Below, one piece after another: positions 7,367 through 13,921 of a DNA stretch of 16,201 nt. The DNA is from Haloarculaceae archaeon (GTDB taxonomy: Archaea; Halobacteriota; Halobacteria; Halobacteriales; Haloarculaceae), in NCBI GenBank assembly GCA_018609945.1, contig JAHENO010000041.1, positions 1 to 16,201 on the forward strand. Direction: 5' to 3'. Under the pieces are notes generated by a model. That model did no database searches and was not told the origin of the DNA. It worked only from the letters and a program-made list of their open reading frames with translations. The translations under genes were made by a program, and so were the position numbers. Position 1 is the first letter of the stretch; each line of letters opens with the position of its first letter.

Positions 7367-8599
7367 TCATCCCTGTTCGAGTCGCACCAGGTCCTCGAAC
7401 GTCTCGCGCCGGCGAGTGATCCTCGTGTCGGTGCCGTCGATTGCGACTTCCGCCGGGCGCGGCATCGAGTGGAAATTGTTCGCGAGTTCGTAGCCGTACG
7501 CACCGACGTTCCCGATGGCCAGCAGGTCGCCCCGTTCCGGGGAGGCAAGCGGGCGGTCGGTGCAGAAGACGTCGGCGCTCGTACAGCAGGGCCCCCCGAC
7601 CGACACCGCCCGCGTCTCCCGCTCCGGGGCCGAGATGTTGCGGATGGGATGGTACGCGTCGAACATCGCCGGCCTGATCATGGTCGCCAGCGAGGCGTCG
7701 ACGCCGACGACGGTCGTCGAGGGGGCCTCCTTGACCGTGTTGACCTCGGTGAGCAGACAGCCCGCGTCGGCGACGATGTAGCGCCCGGGTTCGAGAACGA
7801 CCTCCGCTTCGAGGGGGCTGATCGACGACCGCACCCGCTCTCCGACGGTCCCCATATCCAGTGGGTCCTCGTCCTCGCGGTAGGGCACGCCGAACCCACC
7901 GCCGAAGTCGACGAACTCGAGGTCACCGACAGCCCGGGCCATCTCCGCCACTCTGGCCAGCGCACGACAGTGGTCGTCCAGGTCGTCCTGGAGGACGCCG
8001 CTGCCGACGTGGGCGTGGATACCGACGAGGTCGAACCGCGACCTGACTGACTCCGCCATCCCTGGGACACTGTCGTAGGGGATGCCGAATTTCGCGTCCT
8101 TTCCGGTCGCGACTTTGTCGTGGTGGCCGGTCCCGATGCCGGGATTGATTCGGATGGCAACCCGACCGTCGTAGCCCCGCGCCGCGAGTCGGTCGAAGGT
8201 ATCTCTCGCCCCGGCAGTGATGGTCAGGCCCGGATTGTCCGCGGCCAGTTCGACGGCGCAATCGAGGTCCGCGTCGGGCGGATTGACTGCAGTGTACTGG
8301 AGCGCGTTCGGGTCACTGCCCGCCCGGATGGAACGCCTGAGTTCGCCGGCCGCTGCACACTCGATGTCGACACCGAGTTCGAGCAGCGTCGACAGCACGG
8401 CCGACCCAGTGTGGGCTTTCGCGGCGTACTTGACCTCGGCGTCGGGAAACGCCGCCGCGAAACGCCTGTAATTCTCGCGCACGCGGTCGAGGTCGATCAC
8501 GTAGAGCGGTGTGCTGTGGTCCGCCGCGAGACCGAGTAACCGGTCGTGATCCCACCCGGAGAGGCGCCGGACAGCCGGGGACGACGAGTGCGTGGCCAT
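7367..8599 (-). CDS. lysA: Diaminopimelate decarboxylase
   Basis: LysA is the PLP-dependent, alanine-racemase-fold enzyme that decarboxylates meso-diaminopimelate to L-lysine, the last pathway step. From the ATG at 8599 it has 410 residues, close to the family's usual size. PLP lysine is Lys61 (KYAAKAH); other landmarks are HVGSG, the Gly-rich phosphate loop GGGFGVPY, EPGRYIV, the active-site Cys motif GPCCTSADVF, and GAYGYELANNFHSMPRPAEV near the end. The open frame continues upstream to 9163, but that part is only the antisense of the kinase gene; the ATG at 8599 starts just before the family's N-terminal region and has a TATA-like box 25-36 bases upstream. It faces away from the kinase gene. 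Its substrate normally requires the epimerase DapF, which is not encoded in this window. Confidence 0.95.
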   Translation of the reverse strand: MATHSSSPAVRRLSGWDHDRLLGLAADHSTPLYVIDLDRVRENYRRFAAAFPDAEVKYAAKAHTGSAVLSTLLELGVDIECAAAGELRRSIRAGSDPNALQYTAVNPPDADLDCAVELAADNPGLTITAGARDTFDRLAARGYDGRVAIRINPGIGTGHHDKVATGKDAKFGIPYDSVPGMAESVRSRFDLVGIHAHVGSGVLQDDLDDHCRALARVAEMARAVGDLEFVDFGGGFGVPYREDEDPLDMGTVGERVRSSISPLEAEVVLEPGRYIVADAGCLLTEVNTVKEAPSTTVVGVDASLATMIRPAMFDAYHPIRNISAPERETRAVSVGGPCCTSADVFCTDRPLASPERGDLLAIGNVGAYGYELANNFHSMPRPAEVAIDGTDTRITRRRETFEDLVRLEQG

Positions 8600-8623
8600 T
8601 GCTGGCGTATCGGTTCCACTACG

Positions 8624-8635
8624 ATTGAATGTATT
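8624..8635 (-). promoter_or_regulatory. Putative lysA promoter
   Basis: The minus-strand run AATACATTCAAT lies 25-36 bases upstream of the lysA ATG, an A/T-rich island in GC-rich DNA with the spacing of a haloarchaeal TATA box for a leaderless mRNA. It would give lysA-dapE a transcript separate from dapA-dapB-dapD, as needed because the kinase gene of opposite polarity lies between them. Confidence 0.5.
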
Positions 8636-8784
8636 GGTTCCGACCGGTCCCGGCGAAATATGGGACCGTCGACTGTGACACGGCGGATATCGAGCGCGTC
8701 CCCTCGTGGGCTTTCCCGCTGGTGGTGCTGTGACAGCCGGGGCGTCCAGTCGGAAAGGCGCGAGGGCACCGGCATAGACACAGC

Positions 8785-8796
8785 TATTATTATCAT
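8785..8796 (+). promoter_or_regulatory. Putative promoter of the histidine kinase gene
   Basis: The run TATTATTATCAT ends 19 bases before the ATG at 8816 (spanning -31 to -20). It is the most A/T-rich element in the 216-base divergent gap to lysA and has the spacing of a leaderless haloarchaeal promoter. No ribosome-binding site is visible before the ATG, which agrees with leaderless translation. Confidence 0.6.
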
Positions 8797-8815
8797 ACAG
8801 AAGAATTTGCCACCC

Positions 8816-10405
8816 ATGGTCCCCATCGAGATCCTCCACGTCGGTGACTCCGGGGTCACGGAGACGACTGCAGAGGCACTCGAAGATGAGAATTCGAGAT
8901 TCGAGGTCGAGACGGTACACACGCAGACGGCGGCGCTCGACCGGATCGAGGGACCCGGAGGGGAGCCCGCAGTAGACTGTGTCGTCAGCGGCTACGAGAT
9001 CAACGGTGGGAACGGACTGGACCTGCTCGAATCGGTCCGCGAGCCGTACCCCGACCTGCCGTTCGTCCTGTTCACCGACGCGGGCAGCGAGGAAATCGCG
9101 AGCCGGGCCATCTCGCGGGGCGTCACCGACTATCTGGCGAGGGGACCCGAAACGGACCAGCACGAGCTGTTGGCAAAGCGGGTGGAGACGGCCGTCGAAC
9201 AGAGCCGCGCCCGCGCCCGCCTCGAGCGGTTACACGAAGTGACACGCCAGTTCATGCGGGAACAGTCCTCCGAAGCGATCTGCGAGACCGCGGTCGATGC
9301 GGTCGAGGATGTCCTCGATTTCCAGCTCGGCGCCGCCTGGCTCCTGAGTGACGAACAGAGCGACGGGGAGCCCGAGCTCCGTCCCGTCGCGGCCAGCGAA
9401 CGCACCCGGGAACTGTTCGACGAGTTGCCGACCTATGCCCCTGGCAACAGCCTCTCCTGGGAGGCCTTCGAGTCGGGCGAGGCGGTCTTCTACCGCGATG
9501 TCGACCAACAGCCCGACGCGTACGACCCCGACACGCCGGTCGAGTCGGAGCTGATCCTCCCGCTGGGTGACCAGGGCGTGTTGAACGTCGGTTCGACCCA
9601 CCGTCGCGACATCGGCGACCTCGACCGGTCGCTGGCGAACCTGCTCGCGGCCAACGCCGAGGCGGCACTCGACAGGGCCGCCCGCGAGGAAGCCCGCGCC
9701 CGGAGCGAGCGGGAACTCGAACGGCAGAACGAACGGCTGGAGGAGTTCGTCAGCGTCGTCGCTCACGACCTCCAAAACCCGCTGAACGTGGCCGAGGGGC
9801 GCCTGGAAGTCGCGGCCGACGAGTGTGACAGCGGGTTTCTTGACGGCGTTGCGGCCGCACACGACCGGATGGAACGGCTCATCGAGGACCTCCTGGCGTT
9901 CGCCCGCGAGGGGGAAACCGTCGAGGACACTCGCCCGCTCTTTCTCCCGACCATGGTCGAGGACGCCCGGGAGAGCGCCGACACGGCCGGGGTCGAAATC
10001 GTCGTCGAGACCGACGCCACTGTCCGGGCCGAACCCGAGCGGATGCGGCGACTCCTCGAGAACCTGTTTCGCAACGCCGCCGAACACGGGGTACCGACCC
10101 AGCCGTCGCCGAGCCAGCCGTCGAATACTGCGGGAGGCGACGAGCAGGACCCGGAGCGGCACGTCACTATCACCGTCGGCGACCTCGAGGACGGATTCTT
10201 CGTTGCGGACGACGGGGTCGGCGTTCCCCCCGAAAAGCGCGACAGGGTCTTCGAGTCGGGGTACACCACCTCGCGGGACGGAACCGGGTTCGGACTCAGT
10301 ATCGTCAAACAGATCGCCGACGCCCACGACTGGGAGGTCGACCTTGTCGGGAGCACGGCGGGCGGCGCGCGGTTCGAGTTCACGGGCGTCGAGACCGACC
10401 CCTGA
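8816..10405 (+). CDS. Receiver-GAF sensor histidine kinase with degenerate receiver
   Basis: This 529-residue soluble kinase has an N-terminal response-regulator-like domain (1-120), a GAF-like sensory domain (about 135-290), a helical linker, then HisKA with His317 in AHDLQNPLNV and a HATPase_c domain. The HATPase has an N box (Asn420 in ENLFRNAAEHG), G1 box DDGVGV (465-470) and G2 box GTGFGLSIV. No membrane segment is seen, so it should sense a cytoplasmic cue through GAF. The receiver looks phosphorylation-dead: the expected phospho-Asp in the VVSDY-type motif is Gly59, one acid of the acidic pair is Gly10, and the beta5 Lys is Arg109, while Thr87 is kept. The start at ATG 8816 (MVPIEILHVG) fits the first receiver strand; the upstream open frame is antisense to lysA. 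No response regulator gene is adjacent, so its partner is unknown. It splits the minus-strand lysine cluster. Confidence 0.93.
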   Translation: MVPIEILHVGDSGVTETTAEALEDENSRFEVETVHTQTAALDRIEGPGGEPAVDCVVSGYEINGGNGLDLLESVREPYPDLPFVLFTDAGSEEIASRAISRGVTDYLARGPETDQHELLAKRVETAVEQSRARARLERLHEVTRQFMREQSSEAICETAVDAVEDVLDFQLGAAWLLSDEQSDGEPELRPVAASERTRELFDELPTYAPGNSLSWEAFESGEAVFYRDVDQQPDAYDPDTPVESELILPLGDQGVLNVGSTHRRDIGDLDRSLANLLAANAEAALDRAAREEARARSERELERQNERLEEFVSVVAHDLQNPLNVAEGRLEVAADECDSGFLDGVAAAHDRMERLIEDLLAFAREGETVEDTRPLFLPTMVEDARESADTAGVEIVVETDATVRAEPERMRRLLENLFRNAAEHGVPTQPSPSQPSNTAGGDEQDPERHVTITVGDLEDGFFVADDGVGVPPEKRDRVFESGYTTSRDGTGFGLSIVKQIADAHDWEVDLVGSTAGGARFEFTGVETDP

Positions 10406-10430
10406 TGATGACTGCTGGAGCTATTTTCCA

Positions 10431-10460
10431 GGTCGATCGCACGACATCGTGCGGTCGATC
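10431..10460 (+). terminator. Stem-loop downstream of the kinase gene
   Basis: A 14-pair stem (arms 10431-10444 and 10447-10460, two-base nominal loop) starts 26 bases after the kinase stop codon. Twelve pairs are Watson-Crick and two are G-U wobbles. Both wobbles are G-U only in plus-strand RNA; they become C-A mismatches on the minus strand, so the structure fits the kinase mRNA. No long U-run follows, so it may mark a 3' end, a processing site or a stability element rather than a strict terminator. The rest of 10406-10569 shows no gene. Confidence 0.5.
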
Positions 10461-10569
10461 CGGTGATGAACTACAGGAGTCATTACGAAACGGCCGCTCT
10501 GGCTCCGGGCCCTCCGAGGTCTCCACTCCACACGATCGACAGCGGGCCGAGGGCTACCAGTTCCGGTCG

Positions 10570-10812
10570 TCACCCACCGGGCGGTAACCGGCGACCACAC
10601 TGTCGGCAGTAGCTGTACGCACCCTCGTTGCGGAAGCCACAGCCGACACACGGAACCCCAGGGCCGGCCGCCTGCCGGTTCATCGCCTGGCGTGTCGATT
10701 CGACCTCCTCGACCAGGGAGTAGCGTTCGAGCAGACGGAACGGCAGCCAGCCCAGTAGCGCGGCGAGAACGCAGATGGCCGCGTAGGAGAGAAACGGTAT
10801 CCAGGGGACCAT
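10570..10812 (-). CDS. Small membrane-anchored zinc-ribbon protein
   Basis: This 80-residue protein has a hydrophobic N-terminal helix (about residues 4-26, FLSYAAICVLAALLGWLPF), a short charged linker, and a C-terminal zinc ribbon with two CxxC knuckles: CVGC and CRQC. The ATG at 10812 is preceded by a TATA-like box at 10835-10844; a second ATG five bases upstream is out of frame. It lies between dapD and the kinase gene, in the same orientation as the lysine genes. It has no known enzymatic role; zinc ribbons of this kind bind protein or nucleic acid. From memory, a small zinc-ribbon gene in this neighbourhood is not unusual in haloarchaea, but no function is established. I infer neither regulation nor catalysis. 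Confidence 0.8.
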   Translation of the reverse strand: MVPWIPFLSYAAICVLAALLGWLPFRLLERYSLVEEVESTRQAMNRQAAGPGVPCVGCGFRNEGAYSYCRQCGRRLPPGG

Positions 10813-10834
10813 ACCATACTGTTGTGTTCGGTCG

Positions 10835-10844
10835 GACAAAAGTC
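10835..10844 (-). promoter_or_regulatory. Putative promoter of the zinc-ribbon gene
   Basis: The minus-strand element ACTTTTGTCC lies 23-32 bases before the ATG at 10812. Its TTTT core is flanked by GGAC and GTCC, a small inverted repeat around the TATA-like core. The position fits a leaderless transcript separate from dapD. Confidence 0.45.
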
Positions 10845-10909
10845 CACGGGCGGGCTTCGGTGCGAAGATTCGTTTCGCGGGACGCGGCACCAACCCGGGC
10901 GAGTCGTCC

Positions 10910-11740
10910 CTACTCCCGGAGTGCGTCCTCTCGCTCGGTGGCTTCGAGCGTCTCCCGTTCGACGTCGGTGGCCACGACCGCGGGCTTGTACGCCCCGCCG
11001 TCGAAGAGGTCGTGGTCGCCGACGGAGGATTCGACGTACCGCGTGAACGCGCGTCGCTCGGGTGGCAGGTGGCCGTAGTGGACCGTCTCCTCGACGAGGT
11101 CGTAGACGGGAATGCGCGGCGTGAGGAGGGTGTTCTCTCCGACGACGCTTTTCTCGCCGACGACGAACCCGGACGTGACCCGACAGCCGGCACCGAGCGA
11201 GACGCCGTCCTCGACGACGACGGGCGCCGACTCCACCGGTTCGAGGACGCCCCCGATAAGCGTGTTCGCGCCGAGTTTCACGTTCTCGCCGATCTGGGCA
11301 CACGACCCCACAGTGTCACAGGAGTCGACGAGCGTGCCGTCGCCGACGCGGGCGCCGATGTTCACGAAGGAGGGGCTCATCATGATGACGTCCGAGCCGA
11401 GGTAGGCACCCCGGCGGACGGTCGTCCCGTCCGGGGTGTTGCGGGATCCCCGCTCGCCCAGGTCATCCGTCTCGAGCAGCGGGAGGACGTCGTTGTACGT
11501 CACGCCGCCGTACTCGTAGCCGGAGATCGACCGGAGGCCGAAATTCAGGAGGATGCCGTGCTTGACCCACTGGTTCGCCTCCCACTCCCCGTCGCGTTTC
11601 TCGGCGGCTCTGACCGACCCGTCCTCGAGGGCGGCGAGAAACTCGGTCAGCACCGACAGCACATCACTGCCGGCCTCTGCGGCTGTCAGCCCGTCCTGGT
11701 AGCGGTGCCAGAGATCCTCCACGTCTGTTCGAAGACTCAT
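10910..11740 (-). CDS. dapD: Tetrahydrodipicolinate N-succinyltransferase
   Basis: DapD transfers succinyl from succinyl-CoA to tetrahydrodipicolinate, which commits this cluster to the succinylase branch of diaminopimelate synthesis. It has 276 residues from the ATG at 11740, close to the bacterial length. After a helical N-terminal domain (to about residue 95) comes a left-handed beta-helix built of hexapeptide repeats. Recognisable stretches are GTTVRRGAYLGSDVIMMSPSF, NIGARVGDGTLVDSCDTVGSCAQIG and GVLEPVESAPVVVEDGVSLGAG, which match the DapD family and separate it from acetyl-type DapH. An upstream in-frame start at 11797 is rejected because it would extend beyond the TATA-like box at 11762-11770. 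It is separated from dapB by 111 bases and has its own promoter-like element. Confidence 0.95.
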   Translation of the reverse strand: MSLRTDVEDLWHRYQDGLTAAEAGSDVLSVLTEFLAALEDGSVRAAEKRDGEWEANQWVKHGILLNFGLRSISGYEYGGVTYNDVLPLLETDDLGERGSRNTPDGTTVRRGAYLGSDVIMMSPSFVNIGARVGDGTLVDSCDTVGSCAQIGENVKLGANTLIGGVLEPVESAPVVVEDGVSLGAGCRVTSGFVVGEKSVVGENTLLTPRIPVYDLVEETVHYGHLPPERRAFTRYVESSVGDHDLFDGGAYKPAVVATDVERETLEATEREDALRE

Positions 11741-11761
11741 GTACCACTCTGGACGGGCCCG

Positions 11762-11770
11762 GGTTATCGA
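11762..11770 (-). promoter_or_regulatory. Putative dapD promoter
   Basis: The minus-strand sequence TCGATAACC lies 22-30 bases upstream of the dapD ATG, in the 111-base gap behind dapB. It fits the spacing of a haloarchaeal TATA box for a leaderless mRNA and argues for the start at 11740 over 11797. Confidence 0.5.
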
Positions 11771-11851
11771 TTCTCCGGTTCGCGTCGACCGCTCCACCTG
11801 CCGAGAGGCGACTGCCCTGCGGCGGTACCCGGTAGCGGGACGATCTGCCGA

Positions 11852-12631
11852 TCAGTCCTCGCCCACGCCGACGACCTCGCCGAAATCGTACAGTCCCGGT
11901 TCGCGACCGACGAGCCACACCGCAGCGTCGATGGCGCCCGCGGCGAAGACCGCACGGTCCTCGGCGCGGTGGCCGATAGTCAGCACCTCGTCGTTGGCCG
12001 CGAGCGTGATCTCGTGTTCCCCGCGGATGTCGCCCGCACGCCGGACGAGCACGCCGACCTCGTCCTCGGTCCGTGGCTGGATGCCCTCCCGGCCGTAGAC
12101 GGGCTCGAAATCGCGGTACTCCGCAATTTCCTCGAGGATCGTCAGTGCGGTCCCGCTGGGGGCGTCCTGCTTGCCGTTGTGGTGTGTCTCCAGCAGTTCC
12201 ACGTCGTAGCCCGACAGCGCCTCCAGAGCGGGGCCGAGCGCGCGCAACAGCGCCTGAATCCCCCGCGAGAAGTTCGACGCCAGCAGGAGCGGGACCGCCT
12301 GCCCCGTCTCCTGGAGGACGGCGAACTGGTCGTCCTCGAATCCCGTCGTCCCCGAGGCCAGCGCAACGTCGGCTGCCGCACACTTCCGTGCGAGGGTCAC
12401 CGTCGCCTCGGGAACCGAGAAGTCGACGACAGCGTCGGGGTCGTGGGCAGCGAAGGCCTCGTCCGTCGACTCCGGGGGGTACAGCGGCAGGTCGCTGTCC
12501 GTGCCGGCCTCGGGCGCGTCGGCTCCGGGGGTGATCCCGAACCCGACGGTCACGTCCGCGCGCTCGCGAGCGGTCTCGACGACCGCCCGTCCCATCCGGC
12601 CCGTCGCGCCGTTGACCCCGAGTGTCGTCAT
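11852..12631 (-). CDS. dapB: 4-Hydroxy-tetrahydrodipicolinate reductase
   Basis: DapB reduces the DapA product to tetrahydrodipicolinate with NAD(P)H. The 259-residue protein opens with a Rossmann dinucleotide loop (GVNGATGRMGRA, residues 5-16), followed by DFSVPEAT at 70-77 and SGTTGF at 93-98. The catalytic/substrate motif ELLETHHNGKQDAPSGTA contains His150, His151, Lys154 and Asp156. A late AGDIRGEHEI stretch is also typical. The ATG at 12631 overlaps the dapA stop by four bases (ATGA), so the two genes are translationally coupled. Between the Rossmann loop and DFSVPE is an acidic low-complexity stretch (about 35-55) shorter than in many bacteria, as expected in a halophilic protein. Confidence 0.96.
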   Translation of the reverse strand: MTTLGVNGATGRMGRAVVETARERADVTVGFGITPGADAPEAGTDSDLPLYPPESTDEAFAAHDPDAVVDFSVPEATVTLARKCAAADVALASGTTGFEDDQFAVLQETGQAVPLLLASNFSRGIQALLRALGPALEALSGYDVELLETHHNGKQDAPSGTALTILEEIAEYRDFEPVYGREGIQPRTEDEVGVLVRRAGDIRGEHEITLAANDEVLTIGHRAEDRAVFAAGAIDAAVWLVGREPGLYDFGEVVGVGED

Positions 12632-13524
12632 CGTGCCTCCATCGGTTCGAGGTCCGCGAGCACCGCTTCCAGCGCCTCGCGGTTCTCGGCTGTCAGGTCA
12701 GTCAGCGGCGGCCGCACCCTGTCGGGCATGTGACCGCGGATCTCCATCGCGGCCTTGACGGGGATTGGGTTGGTCTCCCAGAACAGTGCACGGAACAGCG
12801 GCCCGAGTTCGTGGTGGCGCTCGCGGGCGCTCTCGTAGTCGCCCTCCATGGCCGCCCACACGAGATCGCTCATCCGCTCCGGTTCGACGTTCGCGGCGAC
12901 GCTGATACAGCCGGTGCCACCCACCGAAAGGATGGGCAGCGTCTCGCCGTCGTTGCCCGAGAGGACGTCGAATTCCTCCTCGCGCGTCCGCTCGACGATC
13001 TCGCTGACCTGGTTGAGGTCGCCGCCGGCCGCCTTGTAGCCCTGGATGTTCTCGCGTTCCGCGAGCCGGGCGACTGTCTCGGGTTCGATGTTGCGGCCCG
13101 TCCGCGAGGGAACGTTGTAGACGATCTGTGGAACGTCGACCGCGTCGGCGATGGCGGTGTAGTGGTCGATCAGCCCCTCCTGTTCGGGCTTGTTGTAGTA
13201 CGGCGAGATGAGCAGGAGGGCGTCGGCGCCGACGTCCGCCGCTCGCTGGGACAGCGAGAGTGCCTCGCGGGTGTTGTTCGAGCCGCTCCCGCCGATGACC
13301 GGGACGTCGACGGCGTCGACGACCGCCTCGATCACCTCGACGTGTTCGTCGTGGCTGACGGTCGCGGATTCGCCCGTCGAACCCATGGGGACGAGGCCGT
13401 CCACGCCCGCCGATTCGAGGCGTCGGGCGTCCGCGCGGAGGGTTTCGAAGTCGATGCTGCCGTCGTCGTGGAAGGGCGTGCACATCGCGGGGTACACGCC
13501 GCCGAAGGTGTCGTAGTCTGTCAT
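12628..13524 (-). CDS. dapA: 4-Hydroxy-tetrahydrodipicolinate synthase
   Basis: DapA condenses pyruvate with aspartate semialdehyde, the first committed step to lysine. The 298-residue TIM-barrel protein carries the Schiff-base lysine Lys164 (GYKAAGGD), catalytic Tyr136 with Arg141 (YNVPSRTGR), the GSTGES loop at 48-53, and YYNKP at 109-113. All catalytic residues expected for DapA are present; related aldolases (KDG aldolase, NAL) are less likely because of the dapB-dapD neighbours. It is the first gene of the lysine cluster, preceded by a TATA-like box 20-28 bases upstream, so its mRNA is probably leaderless. That leaves no room for a 5' lysine riboswitch. Confidence 0.96.
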   Translation of the reverse strand: MTDYDTFGGVYPAMCTPFHDDGSIDFETLRADARRLESAGVDGLVPMGSTGESATVSHDEHVEVIEAVVDAVDVPVIGGSGSNNTREALSLSQRAADVGADALLLISPYYNKPEQEGLIDHYTAIADAVDVPQIVYNVPSRTGRNIEPETVARLAERENIQGYKAAGGDLNQVSEIVERTREEEFDVLSGNDGETLPILSVGGTGCISVAANVEPERMSDLVWAAMEGDYESARERHHELGPLFRALFWETNPIPVKAAMEIRGHMPDRVRPPLTDLTAENREALEAVLADLEPMEAR

Positions 13525-13543
13525 TGGTGGATTCTCTGGTGTG

Positions 13544-13552
13544 GTTTAATCG
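13544..13552 (-). promoter_or_regulatory. Putative dapA-dapB promoter
   Basis: The minus-strand run CGATTAAAC lies 20-28 bases upstream of the dapA ATG, flanked by GC-rich DNA. Composition and spacing match a haloarchaeal TATA element for a leaderless transcript. Confidence 0.6.
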
Positions 13553-13624
13553 GGTCCGGAAGACGGTGCCAGCCGCTGGGTCGGTCACCGGCACGGCCCG
13601 GAACAGGGTCGCCACGCCTGCACC

Positions 13625-13712
13625 GAGCCCGGCTCACCGTTTGCGTTTGGCAGAAGAGCGAACGCCACGCACTGCTCTCCGGATGGGGCTAGCCCGCAGG
13701 GACGGCGTGGCG
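13625..13712. repeat. Clustered inverted repeats, candidate structured RNA
   Basis: Several arms nest or neighbour each other. CGCCACGC (13663-13670) pairs perfectly with GCGTGGCG (13705-13712). Inside it CTGC (13672-13675) pairs with GCAG (13696-13699), which encloses the palindrome GGGCTAGCCC (13686-13695). Outside, GCGTT (13644-13648) can pair with AACGC (13661-13665), and GAGCCCGGCTC (13625-13635) is a near-perfect palindrome. An A/T-rich GAATAAG box on the minus strand at 13746-13752 would place a transcript start near 13722, just before the fold. Whether it is a small RNA, a protein-binding site or a terminator cannot be decided from sequence. Confidence 0.5.
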
Positions 13713-13817
13713 CCTCGCATATCCCAGAGACTGTCGGGCAAGGACTTATTCGTTGTGATCGATACGTCCATTCACGAGGCTTGTCTACGAGAGCGCGAGT
13801 GCGTTCTGGACGAGCGT

Positions 13818-13891
13818 GCGTCCGCCTGCGTGAACGTGCGTCCGCGTGAACCGTGGCGTCCGCGTGAACCTGGCGTCCGTCCCCGCGAACG
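13818..13891 (+). repeat. Four imperfect 17-20-base tandem repeats
   Basis: The unit GCGTCCGCGTGAAC plus 3-6 variable bases recurs at 13818-13837, 13838-13855, 13856-13872 and, degenerate, 13873-13891. The second and third copies share GCGTCCGCGTGAACC; the first has a CCTGC insertion. The array ends one base before the TATA-like box of the permease gene, so it sits where an upstream activator would bind. Too few and too irregular for CRISPR. Confidence 0.7.
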
Positions 13892-13897
13892 TTTATT
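13892..13897 (+). promoter_or_regulatory. TATA-like box for the permease gene
   Basis: TTTATT lies 25-30 bases before an ATG at 13922 and is followed by GC-rich DNA, the classic spacing for a haloarchaeal leaderless mRNA. It points to 13922, not to the GTG at 13965 where the permease frame can first start. Confidence 0.6.
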
Positions 13898-13921
13898 CCT
13901 CGGGGCGGTGAACACCCGGCA

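Larger units (their letters stand above)
13525..13921. other. 397-base intergenic region with structure but no convincing gene
   Basis: This is the only gene-free stretch over 300 bases. It holds the dapA TATA-like box, an inverted-repeat cluster at 13625-13712, an A/T-rich possible promoter at 13745-13752 readable on either strand, an imperfect tandem repeat at 13818-13891, and the TATA-like box of the downstream permease gene at 13892-13897. An open frame crosses most of it on the plus strand but is Arg/Pro-rich, shows no family signature and begins inside the dapA start codon, so it is not annotated. No tRNA fold was found. Confidence 0.7.

Noticed and set aside
8673..8735. Direct repeat CTGTGACA (8673-8680 and 8728-8735) in the divergent lysA/kinase gap
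   Set aside because: An 8-base repeat in 216 bases is fairly likely by chance and neither copy sits at a clear operator position.
8600..9163. Upstream extension of lysA to a 598-residue frame
   Set aside because: The extra 188 residues are antisense to the kinase gene, and the LysA family N-terminus starts at the ATG at 8599.
10405..10469. ATGATGA and GTGATGA as C boxes of a C/D guide RNA
   Set aside because: No matching CTGA D box at a suitable distance, and the first motif overlaps the kinase stop codon.
11012..12733. Plus-strand open frame of 573 codons across dapD, dapB and the end of dapA
   Set aside because: Spans three well-supported minus-strand genes and their promoter gap; no recognisable domain.
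13525..13660. Lysine riboswitch before dapA
   Set aside because: The TATA-like box 20-28 bases from the dapA ATG implies almost no leader, and no lysine-riboswitch core was recognised.
13818..13891. CRISPR-like array
   Set aside because: Units are only 17-20 bases with no distinct spacers, the copies diverge, and no cas genes are present.
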